From an uncultured Methylococcaceae bacterium (GTDB lineage: Bacteria; Pseudomonadota; Gammaproteobacteria; Methylococcales; Methylomonadaceae), in the NCBI GenBank assembly GCA_903939355.1, contig CAJAHC010000139.1, positions 1 to 11,999 of the forward strand: a DNA stretch of 11,999 bases. The letters run 5' to 3'. A program made the position numbers and the translations under genes. Positions 1 to 7,209 of this stretch are shown piece by piece. Numbering within the stretch: the first letter of the stretch is position 1; every line of letters starts with the position of its first letter. The notes under the pieces were generated by a model. The model saw only the letters and a list, made by a program, of their open reading frames with translations, had not been told where the DNA came from and ran no database searches.

Positions 1-1402
1 CACTTCTATTCCAAGAATAATCTTTTTTCATTCCATTAATTTGTAACTGTTTCCAGTTCCTTGAATCCTCATAAACAATCAGTGCGCGCTTGATTGCCTC
101 CATTAACGAACCAGTTGTTGGCGCCTTAAAAACAAAGCCTGTTGCCGTCTTATTTTTAAGAGTTTCTGGCAAGGTATCAACGACAGTATCTGCCAAACCT
201 CCAGTTCTTGTGACTATTGGAACAGTTCCATACCTTTGACTATATAATTGGTTTAGACCACAGGGCTCGAACCGTGAGGGCATTAAAAAAATATCCGCTC
301 CGGCTTCAAACTGATGCGCAATTGCTTCATCATACCCCAGATTAATCACCATTTTTTCAGAATGAATTTTTGCAAACTGAGATAATTGTTGCTCAAGTAG
401 CTTATCACCTTTGCCAAGCAACAAAAATTGCAGAGGGAGCGTCAGCATTTCAGGAAGGCACTCTAATAAAATGTCTATGCCTTTTTGCTCAACTAAACGA
501 CTGATAAGAACAAAAATTGGGATTTTGTTATCAACGGGTAGATTATATTTAATCTGCAGAGCCGTTTTGTTAAGCTTTTTTTTATGTAAAGTTGAAGCGT
601 CATAACACGCACTAATATTAGTGTCAGCTTGCGGATTCCAATGATCCGTGTCTATACCATTTACAATACCCGTCAAATATTTTTGTCGATAACTCAACAA
701 GCCTTCAACCCCATAGCCAAAGTCAGCTGTCTGAATTTCATTGGCGTAGGTTGGACTTACCGTTGTAATACGATCAGCATAAGCTAAACCACCTTTAATA
801 AAAGACAGCATTCCATTAAACTCAATGCCATTGGGACTCCATAATCGACTAGGCAAATTCAACAATACTCTGGTCTCTTTTGAAAACAAACCTTGATACG
901 CCATATTATGTATTGTAAAAATCGTGGCTGGTCGAGGATGTTTCTCTAAAGAAAGTAGAGCCGGCACAAGTCCAGTCTGCCAATCATTGCAATGAATAAT
1001 GTCAGGTGCCCATTCCAAGTAACCTCTATTCATTGCCACTTCAACAGTAATGCGACAAAAAAAAGCAAAGCGTTCAGCATTATTTACCCACGGCTTACCT
1101 TGTTCATCAACGTAAGGATTACCTGGATAACCAAAGAGCTCTGGGCAATCTACCAGCCAAACTGGTACTTTAGTTCCTGGTAGTCGAGTTTCCAAAATAT
1201 GCGCATTAATATTATTAACTCGTACCGTACTTTTGTAGTAAATTTCCCCTATCGTTTTTATGGCCTGATAATTAGGCATTATTAAACGCACATCGACACC
1301 CATTTCAATCAATGCCTTAGGTAAACTACCAGAAACATCAGCAAGCCCTCCAGTCTTAATCAAGGGGTGTGCTTCACTGGTCACAAACAGTATTTTTTTC
1401 AT
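1..1402 (-). CDS. glgA: Glycogen (starch) synthase GlgA, 3' end outside window
   Basis: Transfers glucose from ADP-glucose to the non-reducing end of an alpha-1,4-glucan in the cytoplasm, the polymerising step of bacterial glycogen synthesis. Translating the minus strand from the ATG at 1402 gives 467 open codons up to the window edge. The N-terminus carries KTGGLADV at residues 16-23, the ADP-glucose-binding motif of GT5 synthases. Further in are an SRLVEQKG stretch (donor phosphate contacts in the family) and RFEPCGLNQLYSQRYG with E379 in the place of the catalytic glutamate, followed by RTGGLADTV. The family is usually about 475-490 residues, so only some 10-20 C-terminal residues should be missing; the visible end, DYSWNRS, matches the usual last helix. 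The start lies 27 bases after the TauE-like gene, so co-transcription is likely. Its ribosome binding site is weak (AAAG about 8 bases before ATG). No other glycogen gene is in view. Confidence 0.95.
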   Translation of the reverse strand, partial: MKKILFVTSEAHPLIKTGGLADVSGSLPKALIEMGVDVRLIMPNYQAIKTIGEIYYKSTVRVNNINAHILETRLPGTKVPVWLVDCPELFGYPGNPYVDEQGKPWVNNAERFAFFCRITVEVAMNRGYLEWAPDIIHCNDWQTGLVPALLSLEKHPRPATIFTIHNMAYQGLFSKETRVLLNLPSRLWSPNGIEFNGMLSFIKGGLAYADRITTVSPTYANEIQTADFGYGVEGLLSYRQKYLTGIVNGIDTDHWNPQADTNISACYDASTLHKKKLNKTALQIKYNLPVDNKIPIFVLISRLVEQKGIDILLECLPEMLTLPLQFLLLGKGDKLLEQQLSQFAKIHSEKMVINLGYDEAIAHQFEAGADIFLMPSRFEPCGLNQLYSQRYGTVPIVTRTGGLADTVVDTLPETLKNKTATGFVFKAPTTGSLMEAIKRALIVYEDSRNWKQLQINGMKKDYSWNRS

Positions 1403-1429
1403 AGTAAACTTTAACGAAACACCAAAATG

Positions 1430-2239
1430 CTAGTGCAAAACAAATTTAAGCCCTATTAATAGCAAGATACAAGCTAAAACTGGACGTAAAAATTTTTCCG
1501 GGATCTTTGCGCTTAAATGACTACCTATCCAAATACCCGGCAAGGAACCAATCAGTAAACTACCTAACAAGGCTAAATCCACATTTCCTAAACTCAAATG
1601 TCCAATACCGGCAACTGCGGTTAATGGAATTGCATGAGCTAAATCAGTACCAACAATTTTGAGTGTAGTCATTCTGGGATAAAGAAATAATAGTGCAACC
1701 GTACCTAAAGCACCTGCACCCACTGATGAAAGTGTTACCAATACACCTAATACAGCACCTATTAATATTGTCACCGGTATTTGTAATTTCTTAAAGCGTC
1801 CGGCATTTTGAGGAGTACTATGCTCGTCATCAATTGGGGCAAGCTTTGCCTTCCTACTCAATATTACACTACGCACAATTAGCGCACAGGCCGTCAATAT
1901 AAGTGCAATACCCAAAGTAAATGTAATGGCACCTGTCGTTTCCTTACCAACTGCCATGTACTGTTTAAGTATAAATAGAGTAATTAAAGCAAAAGGTATG
2001 CTTCCCAACGCCATCCAACCCACAATTCTCCAATCAACCGAACCATGTTTACCGTGATGTACCCAGACACCACCAGTTTTTGTTATAGCCGCAAATAAAA
2101 GATCTGTGCCCACAGCAACAGCCGGATTGAAACCAAATAAAAAAACTAATAAAGGTGTCATCAGAGAACCTCCTCCTACACCGGTAACACCAACCAATAA
2201 CCCTACTACAAATCCGGAAATCGTATAGCCCAAATTCAT
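1430..2239 (-). CDS. TauE/SafE-family (DUF81) sulfite/organosulfonate exporter-like membrane permease
   Basis: A 269-residue, almost wholly hydrophobic inner-membrane protein of the TauE/SafE (formerly DUF81) family, with about eight predicted membrane segments around a polar loop at residues 128-152. Family members have been tied to export of sulfite, sulfoacetate and related sulfur compounds, but substrates vary and none can be read from this sequence. The internal duplication typical of the family is visible: GVGGGSLMTPLLVFLFGF followed by VGTDLLFA (GTD at 44-46) recurs as SVGAGALGTVALLFLYPR followed by VGTDLAHA (GTD at 197-199). I chose the ATG at 2239 over the in-frame TTG at 2248, because AAGG lies 9 bases before the ATG and the TTG would fall within the binding-site spacing. 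It ends 27 bases before glgA, suggesting a two-gene unit, although a link between sulfur export and glycogen is not obvious. Confidence 0.87.
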   Translation of the reverse strand: MNLGYTISGFVVGLLVGVTGVGGGSLMTPLLVFLFGFNPAVAVGTDLLFAAITKTGGVWVHHGKHGSVDWRIVGWMALGSIPFALITLFILKQYMAVGKETTGAITFTLGIALILTACALIVRSVILSRKAKLAPIDDEHSTPQNAGRFKKLQIPVTILIGAVLGVLVTLSSVGAGALGTVALLFLYPRMTTLKIVGTDLAHAIPLTAVAGIGHLSLGNVDLALLGSLLIGSLPGIWIGSHLSAKIPEKFLRPVLACILLLIGLKFVLH

Positions 2240-2712
2240 TAACACCAACCTTATGGTTTATTTATATTTATTTAAAAACTATCCGTTTTATTATCAAATA
2301 GCTTAACTGCATTAAGACTATATCAGCTATTTTATAATGTATTTAACGATAAATTTGATATGTAAATCTTATGTAGTGTTATTAAGTGTGCGAAAAATCG
2401 CTCAAAGACTTGACCATCAAAAACAACCTAAGATAGTAACATCAAGACCACAACTAAAAATTTCACTACAGGGTACTTAAAATTAGCGCGCATAACACCT
2501 TACCGTGTGTTAAAAAATATCTTTTAACAATACTATGTAAGTAGGTAAATACTAAAAATTAAGAAGTTATCGGTTTAATGCTAATGTTCGGCACTTCGAC
2601 AATAAAAACAAGAGGGAGGTTGGCTGATACAGCCAGCTATTAGACTAGCTGGTTACTTAATAAATGATGCCTGAGTTTTTTTACAAAAAACTTAGCTTAA
2701 AGCGCACTATAA
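2240..2712. other. Intergenic gap rich in inverted repeats, no convincing gene
   Basis: This stretch of about 470 bases separates the RlpA-like gene from the TauE-like gene, both on the minus strand. It is very AT-rich and has no open frame I would call a gene. It should hold the promoter of the TauE-like gene, but no -35/-10 pair on the minus strand is convincing (a GATAAT-like box has no acceptable partner). It holds several inverted repeats. One cluster uses TAACAC (2493-2498), GTGTTAAAA (2507-2515) and TTTTAACA (2522-2529), where the middle arm can pair with either neighbour. A second cluster at 2621-2654 and an AT hairpin at 2674-2692 are listed separately. Confidence 0.6.
2621..2692 (-). 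terminator. Hairpin cluster downstream of the RlpA-like gene (possible terminator region)
   Basis: Reading away from the RlpA-like gene, the first structure is an AT-rich stem about 20 bases past its stop: AGTTTTTT pairs with AAAAAACT around a three-base loop (2674-2692). Next come CCAGCTA and TAGCTGG (2633-2639 with 2646-2652, six-base loop), then TGGCTG and CAGCCA (2621-2626 with 2630-2635, three-base loop). The last two share bases 2633-2635 and cannot both form fully. None is followed at once by a T-run on the minus strand; a T-rich stretch comes only about 10 bases after the last stem. Termination here is therefore plausible but not certain. Confidence 0.35.
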
Positions 2713-3147
2713 CTATCCACGCTTATTAGCTTTACGACTTAACTGTATACTTGCAAGCGGCTTTATTTCAACCGATCCAGTACCACTAATACCTAATTCT
2801 TTAGCCGCTGCGTAAGACAAATCCATCGCTCTGCTTGAGTTAAATGGTCCGCGATCATTAATGCGCACTATAACAGTGCGATTATTTTTCAAATTAGTTA
2901 CTTCAACGTAAGAGGAAAGTGGTAATGTTTTATGTGCTGCAGTCATTGCATACATGTTGAATTTTTCACCATTAGCCGTTCTTTTTCCATGGAATTTTGA
3001 GCCGTACCATGAAGCAGTACTGTGGTGATGGTTTATTGATTTATGCTTGTGTGCGTTATGACGGGGAGCTGCCTCCGCCGATTGAATTGGATTAGAAAAA
3101 TAACCAGATATAACAACAAAAAAAACTGCTATCATCAGTTTATTCAT
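2713..3147 (-). CDS. rlpA: Small secreted RlpA-like double-psi beta-barrel protein (septal lytic transglycosylase family)
   Basis: RlpA proteins act in the periplasm or outer membrane and, where tested (Pseudomonas aeruginosa), cleave glycan strands lacking stem peptides at the septum. This 144-residue protein has a signal peptide (MNKLMIAV hydrophobic core, probable cut near SAEA-A at 26-27), then a His-rich stretch (six His in residues 30-42), then the RlpA double-psi beta-barrel at about 44-132. The barrel shows TASWYGSKFHGKRTANGE, TAAHKTLPL and RINDRGPF. E61 and D98 sit where the catalytic acidic pair of P. aeruginosa RlpA is described. Unlike the longer classic proteins it has no lipobox cysteine and no SPOR domain, so septal targeting by denuded glycan is not expected. 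The ATG at 3147 is preceded by AAAAAGG with 9 bases spacing. It stands alone between two gaps. Family assignment is firm; enzyme activity is inferred. Confidence 0.88.
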   Translation of the reverse strand: MNKLMIAVFFVVISGYFSNPIQSAEAAPRHNAHKHKSINHHHSTASWYGSKFHGKRTANGEKFNMYAMTAAHKTLPLSSYVEVTNLKNNRTVIVRINDRGPFNSSRAMDLSYAAAKELGISGTGSVEIKPLASIQLSRKANKRG

Positions 3148-3415
3148 AAATAAAAACCTTTTTTAATTAAAATCCATGACCCATTTAAACACTGGTCATT
3201 TATAAAAAACTATACCGTCAGGTTATGTCCAACGCCTGTAGTTCTTCATCTTTTCTACTAAAGCAATTGTTTTGCTCTCATATTTTCAACGTTAACTTTT
3301 TAACGTGAGGTGATTTTAACTTAAGTAGTCTTAAGGCTACCTTAAATAAGATAATAGGGGCTTACAATTACTAGTCCATTAACAATCATAAGGTTACGCG
3401 CGCGTAATAAATCAA
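3148..3415. other. Intergenic gap with several dyads, between hyi and the RlpA-like gene
   Basis: No gene is visible in these 268 bases. Dyads seen are ATGACC/GGTCAT with 12 bases between (3176-3199, just upstream of the RlpA-like start), ACGTTAA/TTAACGT with a four-base loop (3289-3306), an imperfect 16-base palindrome with one G-T pair at 3325-3340, and a perfect 14-base palindrome at 3394-3407 only 8 bases past the hyi stop. None is followed by a T-run on the minus strand, so I see no classical terminator for hyi. The promoter of the RlpA-like gene must lie here, but I cannot place it with confidence. Confidence 0.5.
3394..3407. repeat. Perfect 14-base palindrome after hyi
   Basis: TTACGCG followed directly by CGCGTAA. 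It has no loop, so it is better suited to binding a dimeric protein than to forming an RNA terminator stem. It stands out as a GC-alternating core in an AT-rich gap. Its function is unknown. Confidence 0.45.
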
Positions 3416-4231
3416 TTAATCTTTAACGATGCTAGGGCGACCCAACTTAGTGTTAAACTCACTAAATTGTAACCATCCTAAACTTTCAACTGTTGCCCCA
3501 ACGGGCTTATATTCAGCGCCTATGTAGCCGGAATAAGTTGATTTATCAATGCCAGAAAAAATCTGCTGAAAGTCAATTTTTCCAGTGCCCGGCTGCCCAC
3601 GTCCAGGGCAATCTGCGAATTGAATATGTCCTATTTTATCAACGTACCGAGCAATAAATTCCATGACTTTCTCTCCCATCATCTGCATGTGATAAATATC
3701 ATATTGCATATATAAATCAGTTAAATCTAATTCATTCAATATGCTCAACATTTGTTCTCCACTATTGACAATAACTCCAGGCATATCGAAGCTGTTGATG
3801 GCTTCAAAGACTGTTTTAATGCCCAATGGAGCAAAAGCTTCAACTGCAAAATGTAAATTTTCTTTAAACGTATTCAAGTAATCTTCTTTACGTTTGTTAT
3901 TAAAACAACGTCCCGGTAAGACATTAATAAAATGAGGCTTTACTATCTTTGCATATTTTGTTGCTTGGGCGACTGCCTCGTAGAATTGATCTTGCTTTTC
4001 AGGCACACAAGCAAGTCCTTCACCTCCTGTCAACAGATCATCTGCAGCTACATTGAATAACACCAAACTCAACTGTTGCTGTTCTAAGGTCTTTTTCAAA
4101 AAAGACGCATCGAGCTCGTAAGGAAATTGTATCTCAACCGCATCAAAACCTTTATTTTTAGCAACCTTGAAACGATTGATCAGTGCCGTCTCAGTAAACA
4201 ATAAACTTACATTAGCGCTAAAATTAAGCAT
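3416..4231 (-). CDS. hyi: Hydroxypyruvate isomerase (Hyi/OtnI family TIM barrel)
   Basis: Interconverts hydroxypyruvate and tartronate semialdehyde (2-hydroxy-3-oxopropionate) in the cytoplasm; the family is a xylose-isomerase-like TIM barrel with a divalent metal. The 271-residue protein follows E. coli Hyi along its length: FSANVSLLF at the start, EAINSFDMPG (E143), QYDIYHMQMM (D178, H181), KIGHIQFAD (H202), GQPGTGKID and GAEYKP (E240). The two glutamates sit where the catalytic pair is described in the family, and the length is close to the usual 258-270. Its start overlaps the end of glxR by 8 bases and has no clear ribosome binding site, so translational coupling is likely. With glxR next door, hydroxypyruvate would pass through tartronate semialdehyde to glycerate. 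Related OtnI enzymes act on other ketonic acids, so the exact substrate is inferred from the neighbour. Confidence 0.9.
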   Translation of the reverse strand: MLNFSANVSLLFTETALINRFKVAKNKGFDAVEIQFPYELDASFLKKTLEQQQLSLVLFNVAADDLLTGGEGLACVPEKQDQFYEAVAQATKYAKIVKPHFINVLPGRCFNNKRKEDYLNTFKENLHFAVEAFAPLGIKTVFEAINSFDMPGVIVNSGEQMLSILNELDLTDLYMQYDIYHMQMMGEKVMEFIARYVDKIGHIQFADCPGRGQPGTGKIDFQQIFSGIDKSTYSGYIGAEYKPVGATVESLGWLQFSEFNTKLGRPSIVKD

Positions 4232-5108
4232 CGTATTGGGTGAATAATTTAATTAACGTAGAAGGATCATGCTCTAAATAACCATGACTGCCATGCAATC
4301 GCATAAGTTGCGCCGCCAAAGCAGACATAGGGATGGCGTTACCTTGTTTAATAGATAACTCGAGCGCCATATTTAAATCCTTTAACAAAGTACTTACTCG
4401 CCATTTAAGCGGCTCAAAGTCTGCTAACGCCATTTCAGGACCCAAAATTTGCAAAGGCTTTGAATCAGCAAACCCCCCATGTAGTGCTTGCGGTATTTTT
4501 TCAACGGCTACTCCTGCCTTCTTAGCCAGAGCTATCATTTCTGCAATAACGATAACATTACAACTAACTATCATCTGATTACAAATTTTAGTGACTTGGC
4601 CACAACCCAACTCTCCCATATGGGTAAATTGTTGGTATAACGGCGCTAAAATAGTACGAGCAATACTTACGTTTTCTGAACTGCCACCTGCCATAATTGT
4701 CAGACTGCCCTGTTCAGCTCCAACAACCCCACCAGAAACTGGAGCGTCCACCCAGTTCATGCCACATTTGTCTTTTAAAACTGATGCCAACTGTCTGGTG
4801 TTATCTGGATGAATACTGGATAAGTCGATGAGTAACTGATTTACTAAGCCATTTTCCACAATGCCTTTATATATAACTGACTCAACAGCAACTGTATCAG
4901 TCAAACATAATAAAATCACTTGAGATGCCTTAACTAATTCGGCAATAGAAGCACACACTTTGGCTCCTGCATCTGCCACTTGCACCAATTTATCAGGACT
5001 GCGATTCCATACGTTAACGTTATAACCTGCTCCCAACAACCTGAGCACCATTGGTCTACCCATTAAACCAATACCAATAAAGCCAAGAGTATTTTTTTTA
5101 TCTGTCAT
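4224..5108 (-). CDS. glxR: Tartronate semialdehyde reductase (2-hydroxy-3-oxopropionate reductase), beta-hydroxyacid dehydrogenase family
   Basis: Reduces tartronate semialdehyde to D-glycerate with NAD(P)H in the cytoplasm. The 294 residues show the family order: Rossmann motif GFIGIGLMGRPM (GxGxxG at 12-17), the substrate loop DAPVSGG (121-127) followed by GAEQGSLTIMAGG, and GCGQVTKICNQM with the catalytic lysine K174 and N177. Length is as in GarR/GlxR (about 292-296). The same fold includes 3-hydroxyisobutyrate dehydrogenase and GlyR1-like reductases; the choice of tartronate semialdehyde rests mainly on the overlapping hyi gene. The ATG at 5108 has only a weak AAGAA before it. The usual third partner, glyoxylate carboligase (gcl), and glycerate kinase are not in this window. 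It is divergent from yceD across a spacer of about 280 bases, and I could not place a convincing minus-strand promoter. Confidence 0.85.
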   Translation of the reverse strand: MTDKKNTLGFIGIGLMGRPMVLRLLGAGYNVNVWNRSPDKLVQVADAGAKVCASIAELVKASQVILLCLTDTVAVESVIYKGIVENGLVNQLLIDLSSIHPDNTRQLASVLKDKCGMNWVDAPVSGGVVGAEQGSLTIMAGGSSENVSIARTILAPLYQQFTHMGELGCGQVTKICNQMIVSCNVIVIAEMIALAKKAGVAVEKIPQALHGGFADSKPLQILGPEMALADFEPLKWRVSTLLKDLNMALELSIKQGNAIPMSALAAQLMRLHGSHGYLEHDPSTLIKLFTQYDA

Positions 5109-5336
5109 AATTTTTCTTAAAATATTAATTTAGGAATCATAGTGTTTAAACTTAAAAAGCTTAAGCAACAAGACGTTGTTAATAATAATACAAAAACCTG
5201 ATTTTTAGCTCTCACAATTCAAGTATATCTAGGCGTTAACTGATTTTAGAGTAAAGTGGAACACTCCCGGAAGGTTAGCCTTATACTTACTAAAAGTTTC
5301 TCCTGCAACAGTCCTGGAATAGTTTATCTTCATAAT

Positions 5337-5352
5337 AATTCTATTTAGAATT
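5337..5352. promoter_or_regulatory. 16-base perfect inverted repeat overlapping the yceD -35 box (candidate operator)
   Basis: AATTCTA, two bases TT, then TAGAATT: a perfect dyad whose right end runs into the first two bases of the TTGACG -35 box at 5351-5356. A bound dimer here would block or help polymerase at the promoter of the fatty-acid cluster. It matches no regulator site I can name; the operator role is inference from position and symmetry. Confidence 0.45.
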
Positions 5353-5379
5353 GACGCCTATATTTTTTCTCTATATTAT
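5351..5379 (+). promoter_or_regulatory. Sigma-70-type promoter for the yceD-rpmF-plsX-fab cluster
   Basis: TTGACG at 5351-5356 (five of six consensus), a 17-base spacer, then TATTAT at 5374-5379 (five of six). The predicted first transcribed base is near 5386, within a few bases of the yceD ATG at 5389, so the message would have almost no leader. The match is good but unproven; an overlapping TATATT at 5372 with a 15-base spacer is a poorer alternative. Confidence 0.6.
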
Positions 5380-5388
5380 TTGTCAGTT

Positions 5389-5916
5389 ATGTTAGATCGA
5401 TTACCTGAATATATAGACCCCTTTAACTTGGCCGATAAACGCGGTGAATTAAAGGGACAAATGCCATTAAAAAGTCTGGATCGTCTAGCAAAAATGCTAA
5501 TAAACGACGCCGGAGCGGTTGACGTTGATCTTTTTTTTGGTCGTGAAGGACGTCTGGCTAAAGTTGAAGGTCACATAGAGGCGGTTTTAGAGCTTCAGTG
5601 CCAAAACTGTCTAGATGCAGTTAAATGGCCTATTGATTGTGAAATCAAACTAGGCATTGTTGCCTCAATGGATCAGGCCGATAGATTACCTGAAGATTAT
5701 GAACCATTAATGGTTGATGAAGAAAAGATTCAACTCAAAAAGATTATTGAAGACGAGATATTACTGAATTTGCCGGCATTTCCAAAACACCAGCATAATT
5801 GTATTGCCAAAAAAGATGACAATACCAGCATAAATCTATTAAAGGATGACGAGTCGTCATTCCCTGAAAACCCTTTTTCCATTTTAGCCAAACTTAAAAA
5901 CACTGGAGATTTATAA
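5389..5916 (+). CDS. yceD: YceD (DUF177) protein, large-ribosomal-RNA accumulation family
   Basis: YceD proteins are small soluble proteins nearly always encoded next to rpmF; the plant and bacterial homologues are linked to 23S rRNA accumulation or processing, with the mechanism unclear. From the ATG at 5389 the protein has 175 residues. Family marks are the CQNC pair (C71, C74), PEDYEP (101-106), the acidic EDEILLNLP helix (121-129) and the C-terminal [10 protein letters not shown] (161-170). An in-frame TTG at 5380 would add three residues, but it lies on the -10 box, whereas the ATG lies just past the predicted transcript start and gives the ML start seen in pseudomonad YceD. Neither start has a ribosome binding site. 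The stop overlaps the rpmF start by one base. Unlike E. coli, no maf-like gene precedes it. Confidence 0.9.
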   Translation: MLDRLPEYIDPFNLADKRGELKGQMPLKSLDRLAKMLINDAGAVDVDLFFGREGRLAKVEGHIEAVLELQCQNCLDAVKWPIDCEIKLGIVASMDQADRLPEDYEPLMVDEEKIQLKKIIEDEILLNLPAFPKHQHNCIAKKDDNTSINLLKDDESSFPENPFSILAKLKNTGDL

Positions 5917-6098
5917 TGGCCGTACAAAAAAGCAAAGTTTCCCGATCTAGACGTGGTCAGCGTCGCTCACATGATGCTTTAACAAGCAAAGCATTGTCTC
6001 AAGACCCTATTACTGGTGAAATGCATTTACGTCACCACGTAACGCCAGGCGGCTACTTTAAAGGACGCCAAATTGTAGGCACAAGCGACGAAGATTAA
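5916..6098 (+). CDS. rpmF: 50S ribosomal protein L32
   Basis: A 60-residue basic component of the large ribosomal subunit. The start [22 protein letters not shown] and the later [14 protein letters not shown] match L32 of gammaproteobacteria. It lacks the four zinc-ligand cysteines found in C+ L32 forms, as is normal for this group. The ATG overlaps the yceD stop by one base (TAATG), and GGAG lies 7 bases before it, so this gene has a proper binding site while yceD does not. A stable hairpin follows 28 bases after the stop. Confidence 0.97.
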   Translation: MAVQKSKVSRSRRGQRRSHDALTSKALSQDPITGEMHLRHHVTPGGYFKGRQIVGTSDED

Positions 6099-6126
6099 TA
6101 ATCTTTCTGTGTTGCAATGATGCTAT

Positions 6127-6148
6127 GCCGAGCCAATTCTGGTTCGGC
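6127..6148 (+). terminator. Stable hairpin between rpmF and plsX without a T-run
   Basis: GCCGAGCCA pairs with TGGTTCGGC over nine pairs (one G-T) around a four-base ATTC loop. The bases after it, CTCCTTC, contain no run of T, so this is not a standard intrinsic terminator. It may be a partial terminator, a processing site or a 3' stabiliser for the yceD-rpmF message, dividing ribosomal from lipid genes. Confidence 0.5.
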
Positions 6149-6180
6149 CTCCTTCAATAACTGCGGAGCTGTTCATCAAC

Positions 6181-7209
6181 GTGAGTTTAACAATTTCAAT
6201 TGATGCAATGGGCGGGGACCATGGTCCTAAAGTCACTATTCCAGCATCATTGGATTGCTTAAAAAACAATCCAGAATTAAAACTAATCTTGGTTGGCAAC
6301 GAAACTGTTATTCAACAGATGCTGCCTAAAGACCTGACTGCCTATCAAGATAGGCTCACAATCCATCATGCATCGCAATATGTAGACATGGATGAATCTC
6401 CCTCTAAGGCACTTAAAAACAAAAAAGATTCCTCAATGCGTGTCGCCATCAATCTGGTTCGTGATGGGCATGCAAACGCTTGCGTGAGTGCTGGCAATAC
6501 TGGTGCATTAATGGCAACAGCTCGCTTTGTTTTAAAAATGATTCCAGGAATTGATCGCCCAGCGATTATTTCTACACTCCCCTCAATTCATGGTCACACC
6601 CACGTGCTAGACCTAGGCGCCAATGTAGATTGTACTGCAGAACATCTTTTTCAATTTGCTGTTATGGGCAACGAACTAGTAAAGGCTGTTGAAGCAATTG
6701 ATAATCCAAAAGTTGGCTTATTAAATATCGGTGAAGAAGATACTAAAGGTAATGAACAGGTGAAAGCAGCTGCAAAACTCTTAGAAAATTCATCGCTAAA
6801 TTATATTGGTTATGTAGAAGGCAACTCACTAAATGCTGGCCCGATAAAAGTTGATTTAATTGTTACTGATGGTTTTGTTGGCAACGTAGCACTTAAATCC
6901 ATTGAAGGTGCTGCCAAGATGATTGGTACAACATTAAAAGAAGCTTTTGGGAGAAACATCTTTACTAAAATAGCAGGCTTAATTGCCTACCCGGTCCTCA
7001 AATTATTTAAGCAACGCATAGACCCCCGCTTATATAATGGTGCAAGCTTTTTAGGTCTTCGCGGGCTTGTAATTAAAAGTCATGGTGGTGCAGATGCTCT
7101 TGCTTTTAAAACAGCTATTCAACTTGCCGAAATTGAAATTAAAAAAGATGTCATTAGAAAGATTAGCGAGCAAGTAGAGAAAATATTGGCTCATAGAGAA
7201 ATCACATGA
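6181..7209 (+). CDS. plsX: Phosphate acyltransferase PlsX (acyl-ACP:phosphate acyltransferase)
   Basis: Converts acyl-ACP plus phosphate to acyl-phosphate, the acyl donor that PlsY uses to make lysophosphatidate; a peripheral membrane enzyme linking the fatty-acid and phospholipid pathways. The 342 residues begin [15 protein letters not shown] (family N-terminal motif at 5-15) and carry SAGNTGA at 103-109, then [27 protein letters not shown] and the late [10 protein letters not shown] stretch. Length is typical (about 330-355). The start is GTG at 6181, with GGAG 12 bases upstream, a rather wide spacing, so translation may be modest. The stop overlaps the fabH start as ATGA, pointing to coupled translation. 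Confidence 0.96.
   Translation: MSLTISIDAMGGDHGPKVTIPASLDCLKNNPELKLILVGNETVIQQMLPKDLTAYQDRLTIHHASQYVDMDESPSKALKNKKDSSMRVAINLVRDGHANACVSAGNTGALMATARFVLKMIPGIDRPAIISTLPSIHGHTHVLDLGANVDCTAEHLFQFAVMGNELVKAVEAIDNPKVGLLNIGEEDTKGNEQVKAAAKLLENSSLNYIGYVEGNSLNAGPIKVDLIVTDGFVGNVALKSIEGAAKMIGTTLKEAFGRNIFTKIAGLIAYPVLKLFKQRIDPRLYNGASFLGLRGLVIKSHGGADALAFKTAIQLAEIEIKKDVIRKISEQVEKILAHREIT

Noticed and set aside
411..1183. Plus-strand frames of about 60 residues within 411-605 and 992-1183
   Set aside because: They lie opposite the well-supported glgA coding sequence on the minus strand and have no recognisable protein features.
2337..2480. Plus-strand open frame of 47 codons (ATG at 2337, TAA at 2478) with a faintly HTH-like SVRKIAQRL stretch
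   Set aside because: No ribosome binding site; the ATG overlaps a TATAAT-like box; it is short and resembles no family beyond a nine-residue pattern that could be chance. Possibly a worn gene fragment, but unsupported.
4333..4812. Plus-strand frames opposite glxR
   Set aside because: Antisense shadows of a gene with clear family motifs; no binding sites and no known domains.
5167..5180. AACAA-GACG-TTGTT inverted repeat in the glxR-yceD spacer
   Set aside because: Short, AT-rich arms expected by chance in this spacer; no promoter element could be placed next to it.
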